64,000 nucleotides of DNA, taken from positions 6,214,036 through 6,278,035 of the forward strand of contig JAQFVV010006231.1 in the NCBI GenBank assembly GCA_028023455.1, given 5' to 3'. The number at the start of each line of letters is the position of its first letter. The stretch's first letter is position 1. The notes beneath the pieces were generated by a model. The model saw only the letters and a list, made by a program, of their open reading frames with translations. It made no database searches and was not told the DNA's origin. Made by a program: the position numbers and the translations under genes. This document shows, one piece after another, positions 47,987 to 58,660 of the stretch. The DNA is from Epiperipatus broadwayi. Its lineage: Eukaryota; Onychophora; Udeonychophora; Euonychophora; Peripatidae.

Positions 47987-50543
47987 TGTACCGGTAAAAA
48001 TCACCATGCTTAATCACACACAGTAATCCGAATTCGAACCCAGTCCACATCTAGGAATAAATTCCAAAATGCAAACTAAATTCAAACCCAAAACCCTGGC
48101 ATGACCCACCGATGACAACATTACAATGGTACAGGGTTCTCCCTTTACTAGCTCATCGAAAAACACAGACTAAATTACCTACAATCAGCTATTTCATAGA
48201 TATCTTATAGTCGGGATATTGGTACAGCTGATAATTTAATGTATATATTTAAGTTGTCGATACAGACAGCAGGTGATTGACTAGATTTCGAGAGTAATAA
48301 TGCAAGAGAGACAAAATTAGGTTAAATAAATTTTTAATAAATTATTGAAAGCATTGAATAATATTATTTACAGGTACGGTAAAACTCTCATATGTATTTA
48401 TAATAAATTGCTGCTAGTCATCAATAATCGGTTTGTACTGATTAACAAACTCATGCCAATATTTATGTGTTTAAATGGTTGTACAGGTTGGTATGAGAAT
48501 CAGAGTAATTGGAGCACTTAAAATATTTATCTACTAGTTTATATTAATTTGTTTTATTTTACTAGTTTCAAACCATTGCGCATACGGATAAATGGGAGGC
48601 GGTTTTATATAAAAATATGATATAATACTGATGTACTGATGGTTGCAGGGATTAATGTATACTACAAATAATAACTTGCGGTGCATTGACGGAATACCGG
48701 GCGGCTTGTACTTTGACAAGTCTTAATGCCCCCAAGTAGATCTGGGACACTACAACCAGCTGGGCTCATTTTCGAACCCCGGTGATCCAAGAGATTACCT
48801 GGAGAAGAATTTCTTTCTCTCCATGTGGTAGTAAAACGAGACGCCAACTTAAGCGAAGGTAAAGGCATTGCCACAGTAACATCGAGGATGAGTGACCGGA
48901 AGTGGATTTTAAAACGAAATTATATAAAACCCTTTTTCTCCGTAACATTTTCTACGCAACAGTCCGATATAACTATTCAATAAAACATGGCGAAATCAAA
49001 CGATCGCAAAAGTAATAATTAATTAAATTTACTCTGAAACCCATAACTCCCCAGATTGTTCGGAAGGTAATAATAAATTATTATTCTTACTCCGTAATAA
49101 TATATAACAAAAGATTATAATAAAATTTTAGACTATTTTAAGTATTTGAGATTTGGAGTATAGATTAAAATATCATGACAAAGTAAAAGAAACAATAAAA
49201 ATACTTGAATATTTCTCAACTCAACATAAATGACGATTTTTAATTCGATACAAGAAAATTACTTTTAAAATGAATATAATAAATATTATGAGATAACTTT
49301 ACTGACTTTAATTAGAGTTGAGAAATATTATTATTGGCATCGTTTTGTTTGTAAAATAAGTAATAATAAAATATAAATGTATTCACAAATGGATTATTAG
49401 TAGGCACAAATATTAATAATTATCATCTAAAGACTAGAGCACAGAAATATTAGAGAAGAAATTTACTGACAGGTTTTAGCGTAACATTTTCAAATGGAAA
49501 GCAAGAAATTTACATGCAATTACTTTGATTAACAGATTAAATATAAAATTATTACTGAGAGGAAAGTTAAAAAGTTCATGTAACAAAAGTTACCATTCTT
49601 TCTTCGTCCGCTTTTCTTCTTGCGGTGATATGTATGAAGAACGTAGGCTCGCATTTTGAATTTCTTAGATCGGCATGGTTAATTTAAATGTTGGAATTTG
49701 GAAGACTGGAAGCATGGAAAACATTACAGATCAGCGGTACGAAAGATTTAAATTGGCAGAACAGGAATCAGCTTCTTGGACTTAGCCCATCATGATTTCA
49801 GTTTACCGGGCAACTTCTTAATAACGGTTCAAGTGATTTCTCTGGAACAACTACTTTGCTGTAGTTTGAGACGATCCAAACACAGCCAAGTCAAAAGTTA
49901 GAGTGTCTATCTTATCTTTTAGATGGCTACGGTTGACCTTTCTGCCTAGTTTTTGTTCATAACTCCGCCTCCTTTGATTTCGGCCTCCAGCAATATCTAA
50001 TTTGACTATACAATAGCATTTGCCTTTCTTGATAAGCGTTCTACATTTCTCATTTATTTTTAAATTTAATACATGATTCTAAATTGACAAAACAATTACA
50101 TCAAAATTCGTGAATACAAAAATATACATTCATTATCTTAATTTATCGAAGTACAAATTAATTATTCTATACATTTGTACAAGTAAGATTTTGATTAAAA
50201 ATACTGATCAAAGGAATGTGACTTTTGATCAGCATTTTTAAATGACTTTGTATAATTTGCAAAATTAAAATTTAAAGAAAATATACACGCAATTGAAACT
50301 TTTAAATTGAGCTAATATAAATCCACAAACCACACACACACGAATATTATTTATCATGATTTGTGACATTTATACTCATATCCTTTACATTAAATTCTTT
50401 TTAAATAAACACAAAATAAATAACTTAATATCTATGTGGCTTGGAATAGACAAAGTCTCATTGCGGGTAAATAGTGGTTTAGAATTACCGTTCTTAAATG
50501 ACAATCATGAAACTAAGATCGATTCTTCGATCTGTCTGTTTCA
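47987..50543 (-). repeat. 5' LTR of the gag-only element
   Basis: It has the same length and ends as the left LTR. On the minus strand a GGGTTTTATATAATTTCG stretch (about 48920-48935) could be the TATA box. A 70-codon frame beginning MAMPLPSLKLASRF (48662-48874) follows, conserved in both copies, and contains CTCCAGGTAATC, a possible splice donor. At about 2.6 kb this LTR is long. Confidence 0.95.
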
Positions 50544-50870
50544 ATATATATATATTAGTTACATGATATTATTAATAAAATAAAAAAATATTTCAATATT
50601 TTATTGTTCAAAAAAAAAAAGTTAAAATAGAAAAGAAAAAAGAATAAAAATCTTGGGGATTAAGTTAAAATACTAATTATAACTTATCTTACTTTTCTTT
50701 TGTGTATTAAAATTAACCTATAATTGAAAACCAATTTGCACAAGATGTAGTTAACTAATTTCTGTGTAATCAAAAATGTAAGATTTAAAAAAAAATGTAA
50801 CTAATAAAAGAAATAAAGATCAAATGGGTTGACATCATAAGTAGGAATTCTAGCAATGGGTAGAGTCAGA

Positions 50871-51358
50871 GAGTATAAATACTGCAATCACCTATTGTCC
50901 ATGGAAGAACAGCAGCAGCAGAAGAAGCAAAAAGCAAAGTCAGAAGAAAAAAAGAAAAGCCAGTGAGAGTTTTACAACAATAGTTAACCAAAGAGTCTAC
51001 AGAGAATCCATCAAGTTAAGTGACAGAGAGTTGACCAAGCAGTCCATTGAGTCCATCAAGATAAAACAATCTTTATATGGTCATGTTGAAAGAAAAATGC
51101 ATTGTTAGATGAAAGCTGAGTGTTTGTTTGTTTTCCATCACCTGTCTCCTAAACATCAATAGTCAGATGCAGTAATATATATCTTTGGCTCACTTTTGCT
51201 GATGTTTTTACCTGTCATACCAAATCTACAGACTAAGACCTCACAGTAGTATGATGAACCCAGAAGAAGTGTCTAGCTACTACCAACAATAGCAATAAAA
51301 TAAATCTGACAGGATCAGAAGACAGGGGTGATCACCCAAATGCTGTGTTAAAACCTAG
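50871..51358 (+). promoter_or_regulatory. TATA-leader-donor module 2
   Basis: GAGTATAAATACTGCAATC is followed by about 480 bases of leader rich in AGCAG/AAG, then AACCTAG|GTAAATATG (donor at 51359). ATGs in the leader (for example ATGATGAACCCAGAAG near 51251) open only very short frames. It parallels module 1 at 41464 on the other side of the LTR retrotransposon. It may be a promoter/first exon or a decayed LTR. Confidence 0.3.
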
Positions 51359-51684
51359 GTAAATATGTCTAGACATCATTAGTAGAACTTTTAAATTTTA
51401 TTTCAAGTATGAAAACTTTTCATTTTATTTCTACATAGAAATTTAAATCTCATTTATAAGTGTTAACTTTTAACTATGTGTAAATAAGCATAATTGTTAA
51501 AATATTGTAGTTTAATAAGTGTTCATACTTGTGATTTAAAATGTTAAATATTCCTCATATGTTTTTTATCTTTTAATAATTATGTGTAAATTATTAGGTA
51601 AGTTTCTCTCTCTCAATTTACTGATGGGTAAATAAAGAATCTTATTTAGATATCTTGTGTTATGCCAATCTCATGTTTTAATAG

Positions 51685-51765
51685 TTAGCCATGGGTCAAG
51701 TGCTTGAGACATGTTAATGTCATCTCATGGGTTCCAGTCTTGTGGGTTTTAGTCTAAGACTGGAT
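51685..51765 (+). mobile_element. tRNA-derived SINE-like relic
   Basis: GCCATGGGTCAAGTGCTTGA resembles a tRNA acceptor start plus D arm. It is followed about 35 bases later by CATGGGTTCCAGTCTTG, a B-box-like T arm. The spacing is right for a tRNA-like fold, but arms pair imperfectly and no anticodon is certain. Confidence 0.35.
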
Positions 51766-52099
51766 GGTGCCTGTAGGGTTAAAACCCATTATAAATATTC
51801 CCATGAGATGTGTCACACTTCTTGCAGTCGTGGAGGTTGTGCCTCGGTCTGAAAAGTTAATGACGGTTTCTATATTTTTTATTAAATCTTGGTCTGTCTG
51901 GGGATATGGTTAATATGTAAGTATTGATCATATTTACTCCTCTGCTTGAATAACAGGGTTTTAAAACAAAATATTAAAGATCATATGAGTTAATAACATA
52001 AAATAATAAATAATAAGTATAATAGTCATAGAATAAATCGAAAGGAGAGAAATCATTTTATTATACATATATGATATAGATCAAATGATTATAATATAT

Positions 52100-52880
52100 T
52101 ACAGTTGTTGATGATTCAAAGTTATTTGCTACGATTGATAGTTTATTTGATAGTCCAAGATGATTTGGTGTAAAATAAATCAGATGATTGCTAATATTGA
52201 GTAACATTCATTGTCATGTTTAATTTTTAAAAAAATTACTCAGGTACTTTCATTATTCTGTTAATGATACTATTATTCTAGAAAAGATATAAAAGATTTA
52301 TGAGTCAGGTTTGATGAATAAGGGTCTGCTTTTAGCCCATATCAATGAAATTATTCCTAAATGCAATCGAATTATTGGGAACATAACTAGATCTAAAAAG
52401 ATCTTATATAATTATTCATATATTTACTTATTTATTTTACATAGTATTTGTTCTAATAATTAATTATTATTCTGTTATTTGGAATTCTCATATCAAATAT
52501 TATGAGAATAAACTGCAGAATATAATGAAAAGTTTTTAAGTACACAAATGCACAATTACCTATATAGATAGTGAAACTTATCTTGTGAACAAACAAAATT
52601 TTAATGATGTAATATTTCTAAAAAAAATTATTTTAGGTAAAATATATGTACCATAACTTATTCATAATATAATTTGTAAAATTCCTAATATAATAAAAAA
52701 CAATAATCTATTTTTTTTTATTAAAAAATGCAATTATTATTATTATAAAAACTCAACCATGATTAGAATAATTATGTTTTATAATAAGCTATTTTTAAAT
52801 GTTTTGAATATTCATGATTTTTTTAAATAATGTAAATTAATACTTAATATGTGAAGGCTGTATTATGATTATATTGTTAT
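52100..52880 (+). pseudogene. CR1/Jockey-like LINE, RT motif C to C-terminus
   Basis: Pieces in order are VVDDSKLFATIDSLFD (motif C with the Asp-Asp pair, 52104), GLLLAHINEIIPKCNRIIG (52320-52375), YSVIWNSHIKYYENKLQ (52465-52515), then degraded pieces such as LIHNIICKIPNI and FLNVLNIHDFF to about 52830. This is the usual order in CR1/Jockey-like RTs after the palm domain. Frameshifts are frequent. Together with 40640-40835 it could be one LINE split by the DNA between 40.84 and 52.10 kb, with the motif B region lost; two independent fragments are also possible. Confidence 0.8.
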
Positions 52881-53540
52881 TAATCTCTTATTACATGCTT
52901 AATAAATTGAATTATTATTTTTATTATACTAGGTAATAAATATATAATGTTCTAATTTAATTCTCCAAACATTGCTATTAATATTTCAGTGTTACATCTT
53001 GAGTCTGTGACAATATTCAATATATATTGTAGCCTCCACAACAGAGTTTATATGCATAGCTTTTTGGTAAATGTATATACATTTTTTATTATATATTCTA
53101 AAATGTATAAAAAATTATTGTGTATAAAATGAATTATAAATAAATTTGAAATAATAATAATAATTGTAAAAATTAAAAATGTATTACAATTCTTTATTGT
53201 ATAATAAAATTAACTATTAATAATAGTAAGTTTCTGTAGAAATCAATTGGAAACAAAAAAAAAGAAAACTCGGATCATCTGTTTTAAACAAAAGAGAGAG
53301 AATCTTTATTTCTTTGGTGTGTCACTTATAAGATGGAAGTCAAGAAAATTTTCTGATTGTTTAATGTGATATAATGCAGTTACAAAGATAAAACTTCAGA
53401 GTGCCTCAACCTACAATTTCCAGTAGTGTAGCTGATTATGAAATTGTAAACAAAGAATGCCTTACAAATTAATTTCAGTTTTGCTGGTCTGTCAATTACT
53501 TTTGAATGCTGAAAATGTGTAACACTTGATATAAGTATAT

Positions 53541-54035
53541 TAAATTTATTAAGCACAAGCAGATGATATAATAATAATGTGAAAGGCTAAAACCTTTGAT
53601 TGATGCACATTAAAAATGCTTATGTGACAGCCAATCAGATGTTATTATTATATCAATCAGATACTATTATATCATCTGCTTGTGCTTAATAAATTTAAAG
53701 TATTTACATTTGTTATTATCATTTCATTAGATTTGAAAATTACTTCGTAGTAAATCAAAAGATTTTACATTGTTTATTTATATATAATATTTAGTGAATT
53801 AAATGTGAAGGTGTTTTAAGCTTCATGCTTTTTGTTCAGAATGATTGAGTCTGGCTTATTTATATATAAATTTAAGTAGAGAAGAAGGTGGGTTCCATCT
53901 TTTCTCATATTTTTGGTTTGTGTTCTTGAATTGAGAGTTCTACATGCAGTCATTATTACATCTGATTGGCTGTCACATGAGCATTTTTAAGGCATATCGA
54001 TCAAAGGTTTCAGCCTTCCATGTTATTATTAACAT
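53541..54035. repeat. Interleaved inverted repeats
   Basis: Pair A: TTAAGCACAAGCAGATGATA (in 53541-53574) against its complement in 53667-53698. Pair B: 53580-53650, with TGTGACAGCCAATCAGATGT, against its complement in 53950-54030. Because one arm of B lies inside pair A and the other outside, the two pairs interlock. Pair B may be the TIRs of a roughly 450-bp MITE, and pair A a second palindromic element overlapping it. Confidence 0.7.
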
Positions 54036-54039
54036 GTGA

Positions 54040-56240
54040 TATAAGGAAATTTTCCTCTAATTAGTTGTCAGATGAAAACATTCTTCTATGATTTGATTTA
54101 TAAATATGTATAATTTTGACACCCTCAATCATAGAAAAAAACTTCATGGGAATAAACTATGATTGAAATAAACCATGAGAAATCAAAATATTAAAAATTG
54201 TTTGCAGATATTTAAAATATGAGAATTTTTATGGCCATATGTCTATATTCAAAAGTTTATGGAATGTGAGCTGACTGAAACTAAAATAGATAATTGAATA
54301 AACTTAATATAAACTTTTTTTATAAATTAACGAAGATTTTTCTCATTATGCATGCTCTCCATACAAATATTTAGATCTAAATATGTAAATATGATTTGTT
54401 ATATTATTCTCATCCTGTTCATTAATTAAAATTATTGTTACTGTTAATAATTTTTGTTGCTTATTTATTTCTCATCCAAATTCTAAGTATAGTATATTAT
54501 TTACTGTTGTCATATAATCATAATATTAATGTGGAAAGAATAATGGTCAGAAAATATGACTGAATCTGCATAAAGGCTTACTTTTTATGTATGTCCAATT
54601 TGGTTTTCCATGACTATTATAAATTGATTAATTAAAAATAAAAATTGTATATTCATTCCATTATGTACGCGATTGCCCGTTTGATATTCATAATTCCCCT
54701 AGACTAAAATTAATTTGTGAATGTTATTTATTATTTTGACCAATTACCAATTAATATTTTGTTTAAAATGGCAATTACCATTACAATGTATGGATTACAC
54801 GGTGATGGCATTAAAAAACATAGAATAATAGAATGAAGTATAAAAAAAATTACTAGGTAAATTAAATTTTAAAAAATAAATTATTAATTAAAAATTGGTT
54901 AAATGGAGTGTAATATATGTATATAAAGATAAATGTGTATGTGTACAATTGAACCATCACAAATATATAATAATTACATTACAAACTAAATTATTAAAAG
55001 TTTAAAACTTTTTTTTTTAATTAAATAAATTTGAAAGAAAAGTTTAACATAGTTTACTTTTCTCTTTTATAAATGTAATTTGTAATTCATTCTGATAAGA
55101 TATTTATAAATAAATTTATTTTTCTTTAAAAAAGACAGAAAGAACATTTAAAACAATTTTGTTAATTAAATCTTTTATTATGTGGTTATTTTGATTAGAA
55201 TTAAATGTATTCCCTATTTGCAAAACAAAATTATATAAAGTTTATTAGTGAATTTTTAGAAGGTAGTTAATTAATTAATTAATATCTTATGAAACAGTAT
55301 AAATAAAAACAATATAAGATACTACAAAACATTTTTTCTCGATTTTACTCTCTTATTGTTTTAAATTAAAGCTTAGTCTTTCAAGCTAACGTACATGCGC
55401 TTTTTGTTTGTAACTCTCTTACACTCTTGTGTTTATCTTTTCTCATCTCGTGGGCTTGTTGTAAATTTAAATATTGTAATGCATACAAGCTTGGGAAACA
55501 ACTCATATATGAATAAGCAACCAAGAAATCTTTCCTCAATATGGTTGTTTCATGAAAAATGTTCCTGATAAGTATTTGAATTTTTAAATTCATGTCAGCC
55601 ATTAGTCAAATTTAAGACTTCAAAATTAAGCTTAATTAAAGTAATATATTCTTTAATAAAGTAAATTAAGTCAAACATCCAATGACAATAAATGTCAATT
55701 CATTTTTACATATCAGAACAGCACTAATGTTTTAATATATATGTAATCCAGGACTCCTGATAATTTGTGAACTGCAGTATTCAAACGAATGAAATTAAAT
55801 TTAAAATAAAACTATAATCGATGCAAGATTTTGCAAATCAGAAGCCCCAAAAAACACTTGCTGATTTTTAAACGCTGGTTAGCATTACTAGCGGTGACTT
55901 AAATATTTATACAAACAAGATTTTTATGTAATTGGTTTTATTTTAATAACATTTTTTATATCAGTTAAAAAAAATGTTTCTTAACAATTACAATTGGTCA
56001 TTAGCAACATAATATAAGTATTATATATCATATAAAATTACTATATTTATAATTTATGTATTTGATTGTCAGAATTTATTTGAAAAGTAATTTCAGATAT
56101 TTAAAAAATGTGGTATGTGATTATTATGGAGGAGAGGGGAGATAATTTTGTTCTGATTTTGATGGCTGGAATTAATATTATTGATTCTTTTTATTCTTTT
56201 TTGAGTTTAAATAAAGATACAAAACAAAAATGTAAAATAA
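54040..56240. other. AT-rich non-coding DNA
   Basis: Nothing assignable except a 73-codon minus-strand frame at 55381-55602 in a slightly GC-richer patch. That frame starts with an ATG (MADMNLKIQILIRN) and matches no family I know. Confidence 0.4.
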
Positions 56241-56245
56241 AGTTG

Positions 56246-56300
56246 TTATATCCGCCAGTCTGACTGTGCCAATGTTATATCCGCAAGTATGACTGTGCGG
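56246..56300. repeat. Short direct repeat, about 27-bp unit
   Basis: GTTATATCCGCCAGTCTGAC and GTTATATCCGCAAGTATGAC, each followed by TGTGC, adjoin the minisatellite. Confidence 0.8.
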
Positions 56301-56337
56301 TCAGCAAATAACTATGTTCAATTCCAATGATGTTCTC

Positions 56338-56601
56338 TTGCAATGAATACTCTGCTGTGGATGCTCTTCAATGAATGGTCTGCAATGAATGCTCTTAATA
56401 CTCTGTATTCTCTGCAATGGATGCTCTCCAATGAATGGTCTGCAATGAATGCTCTGCCATGGATGCTCTGCAACGAATGCTCTCCAACGAATGCTCTGCA
56501 ACTGATGCTCTGCAAATGGATGCTCTCCAACGAATGGTCTGCAATGAATGCTCTCCAATGAATGATCTGCAATGAATGCTCTGCAACAAATGCTCTCAAT
56601 A
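56338..56601. repeat. 15-bp minisatellite
   Basis: About 17 units of a 15-base repeat with consensus TGCAATGAATGCTCT and variants TGGTCT, CCAACGA and CATGGA. Since 15 is a multiple of three and the unit lacks stops in most frames, it produces several overlapping frames of 60-96 codons on both strands. I regard these as by-products, as no splice or start context supports them. Confidence 0.9.
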
Positions 56602-57458
56602 TCTCCACTGCGGTCTCCCCATCTCTGTGGGCTCTTTTAGCTACACCTGTGGACTACATTTCCACTGGGTGCTGGTCATTAACCGCAAGCACTGATGCGA
56701 GATATTTCTACTGTAGTTGTACTCAAATCACTGTCTACTCCAATACTGCCCTGCATAATTCTTACCCAGTTTCTTATCACTTTCTGATAACTGCAACAAT
56801 TAATCAATACACTGTCCAATAAGATAATGTCTCTTATCTAGAAATATTTGTAATCAGCAAATATTTCTTGGAATTGTCGATCGCCATTATGTCAATGCCT
56901 TAATTAAATTCCTCAGTTATCAGAGCGCGATCTAAAAACAACCTCTCAAATAAATTCTAGTTTTTCTGGAGTGCACAAACATGTCTGTCATTTTTACAAA
57001 ATACTACAAAAGTAACCTAAAACATTTGGTCATATACATCAGTGTTTCCCAACCTTTTTTGGCGAACGTACCACTTGGTAGTACATCATGCTAAATTGTA
57101 CCACTTCGTAAAAATGATTGTATTTTGTGAAATTTGTTATTGTGAGTGTTATTTTATTTTCATTATAAATATTGTAGGGTGACCATGTATGTATTCACAT
57201 CACATAATGAGACAAATTACATTGAAACATGCCGAAACATCATGCCGGATTATAAACTCACTGAAATTATAAACTCACTGTAACATATTTATATGTATGT
57301 GTTTGTTCAAAGTTTCATATTTTTTCCAAAATAATTTATTAAAGATTACATTATTACATTAAAGATTATTTGGTACATATTTTGTTCAAAGTGTTTTCTC
57401 ATTCCTTCATTTGGTTTTCCCAAATTTGAGTCTGTTTTCTCTTTTTCGGAGCATTTTG

Positions 57459-57737
57459 CTATTGGTTGGGCCACAGAGAGGATAAATCCAGCATGTCCCA
57501 AGTCATGGTAAAAATAACCTCAGGGGTTATCAGGCTATCTCTTGTTCTTGTTTTCTTTATATTGTTTTGCATGAAGTTAATAGGATTAAAATTTTGATGA
57601 TTAAATACTAGCTTACATCTAGTAATCCACAATAGATGATCAAGAATTAATGAGAGTCTAATTTCTGGATATGATCCTTTTCTGATACATTTTTTCAAAT
57701 TAAATAATTTAGATTGATTTGCCTTGATCTGACTCAT
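57459..57737 (-). other. Unassigned 92-codon frame inside the hAT element
   Basis: The frame starts MSQIKANQSKLFNLKK and has LILDHLLWITRCKLVFNHQ, faintly like the C-terminal region of some RT proteins, but not like a hAT transposase. It may mark a secondary insertion in the transposon or be chance. Confidence 0.25.
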
Positions 57738-57859
57738 TATTTATCTACTATTTTGTCATATTTTGTTTACTAATAAATGGTTTTAATAAAAACACAAAAT
57801 TATAAAAAAACAATTAATATATTTTCTTATCATAATCAAATATTTTTATAAAATAAATT

Positions 57860-58290
57860 TAATGAGATCCTTGTGCTTGTTTCGAACCACATAATTTTTT
57901 GAAATTTGGTTCAAAAGATGCGAGGTGTACCCTTAGGTCTACAGCTGCTTTCATTCTGTTTCGATACTTATTTTTAAAAAAATATATGAAGAAAAAGCTC
58001 TTCCTACTAATTCCGTACTAGTAAATGGTAATATAATTTAAGAGCTTTCTCAGAAAGTTATTCATATTCTTTAATGTTTAACCAAAAATTAATTAGATTG
58101 TGTCGTTTGAATTCTACTTGTAAACTTCTGTCACATGATAATTCTATTAAAATTTCTTTATCCTTTATTGATAATGATGTAGCTTTTTCTAAATTTTCTG
58201 CATAGAAGGAGTTTGAAATCCAATTATCATTTGTGTTTTGGGGTTTTGGAAAATATTCCATGAAAGACAATATCCTGTTAAATGTGCTAT
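57860..58290 (-). pseudogene. hAT transposase C-terminus (ZBED5/Charlie-like), broken
   Basis: On the minus strand a 70-codon frame (58058-58270) contains DNWISNSFYAENLEKATSL and DKEILIELSCDRSLQVEFKR, then LINFWLNIKEYE. After a stop and small shifts it continues with SEKALKLYYHLL, a KYRNRMKAAVDLRVHL block and SKQAQGSH. This is the C-terminal hATC dimerisation region of transposases of the Charlie/ZBED5 type. The zinc-finger and most of the catalytic part are missing, so the copy is not autonomous. Confidence 0.85.
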
Positions 58291-58660
58291 TATATTTTCT
58301 CGTATATCTTGAGACAGACTAACCTTATTTTCAAACAAAAAAATATGTAGAGTTTCGAATACTTTCGGTTGATTGTTTTCGATACACTATTTCCAAAAAT
58401 CTAATTTCTCAATCTTACTTTCAATTTTATCATTAGCATTCGAGGTCGTTATCGACTATACATATTAACAACTTTACTGTATAATATTAATTAATTAAAA
58501 TAATTTTTATGAATTATAGGAAAAAACATTTCTATGATATTTTTATGATTTAATTTTTTTTATGTCCGCCATTATTGATTATTTTTCATATACCACCAAC
58601 CAGCAACTCGCGTACCACCAGTGGTACACGTACCACAGGTTGGGAAACACTGATATACAT

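Larger units (their letters stand above)
42643..50543 (-). mobile_element. Young gag-only LTR retrotransposon
   Basis: Two 2557-base LTRs (42643-45199 and 47987-50543) in direct orientation enclose an internal region of 2787 bases. Both LTRs have TG...CA ends and identical length, and differ at about 25 positions by eye (about 1%). The flanks share ATAT/ATATAT as target duplication (42637-42642 and 50544-50549). On the minus strand the order is 5' LTR (right), primer binding site, leader of about 1.4 kb, gag (46559-45447), polypurine tract, 3' LTR (left). No protease, RT, RNase H or integrase sequence is present, and there is no room for it. It fits a non-autonomous terminal-repeat-plus-gag element mobilised in trans by a related gypsy-type partner. 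Confidence 0.93.
57032..58660 (-). mobile_element. hAT DNA transposon, decayed and internally deleted
   Basis: The 8-base target duplication ATATACAT (57032-57039 and 58653-58660) flanks terminal inverted repeats CAGTGTTTCCCAACCT at 57040 and its complement ending at 58652. Eight-base duplications and CAGTGTTTCCCAACC-type ends are hallmarks of hAT elements. Repeated GTACCAC motifs lie just inside both ends, as subterminal transposase-binding repeats do. The 1613-base insert is shorter than a full hAT element. Confidence 0.93.

Noticed and set aside
52990-53069. Exon-like stretch between TATTTCAG and GTAAATG
   Set aside because: The outgoing phase differs from the other exons, the peptide is unremarkable, and it lies in the decayed tail next to a CR1-like fragment.
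56301-56608. Several overlapping frames of 60-96 codons on both strands
   Set aside because: They are a product of the 15-base tandem repeat rather than evidence for a gene.
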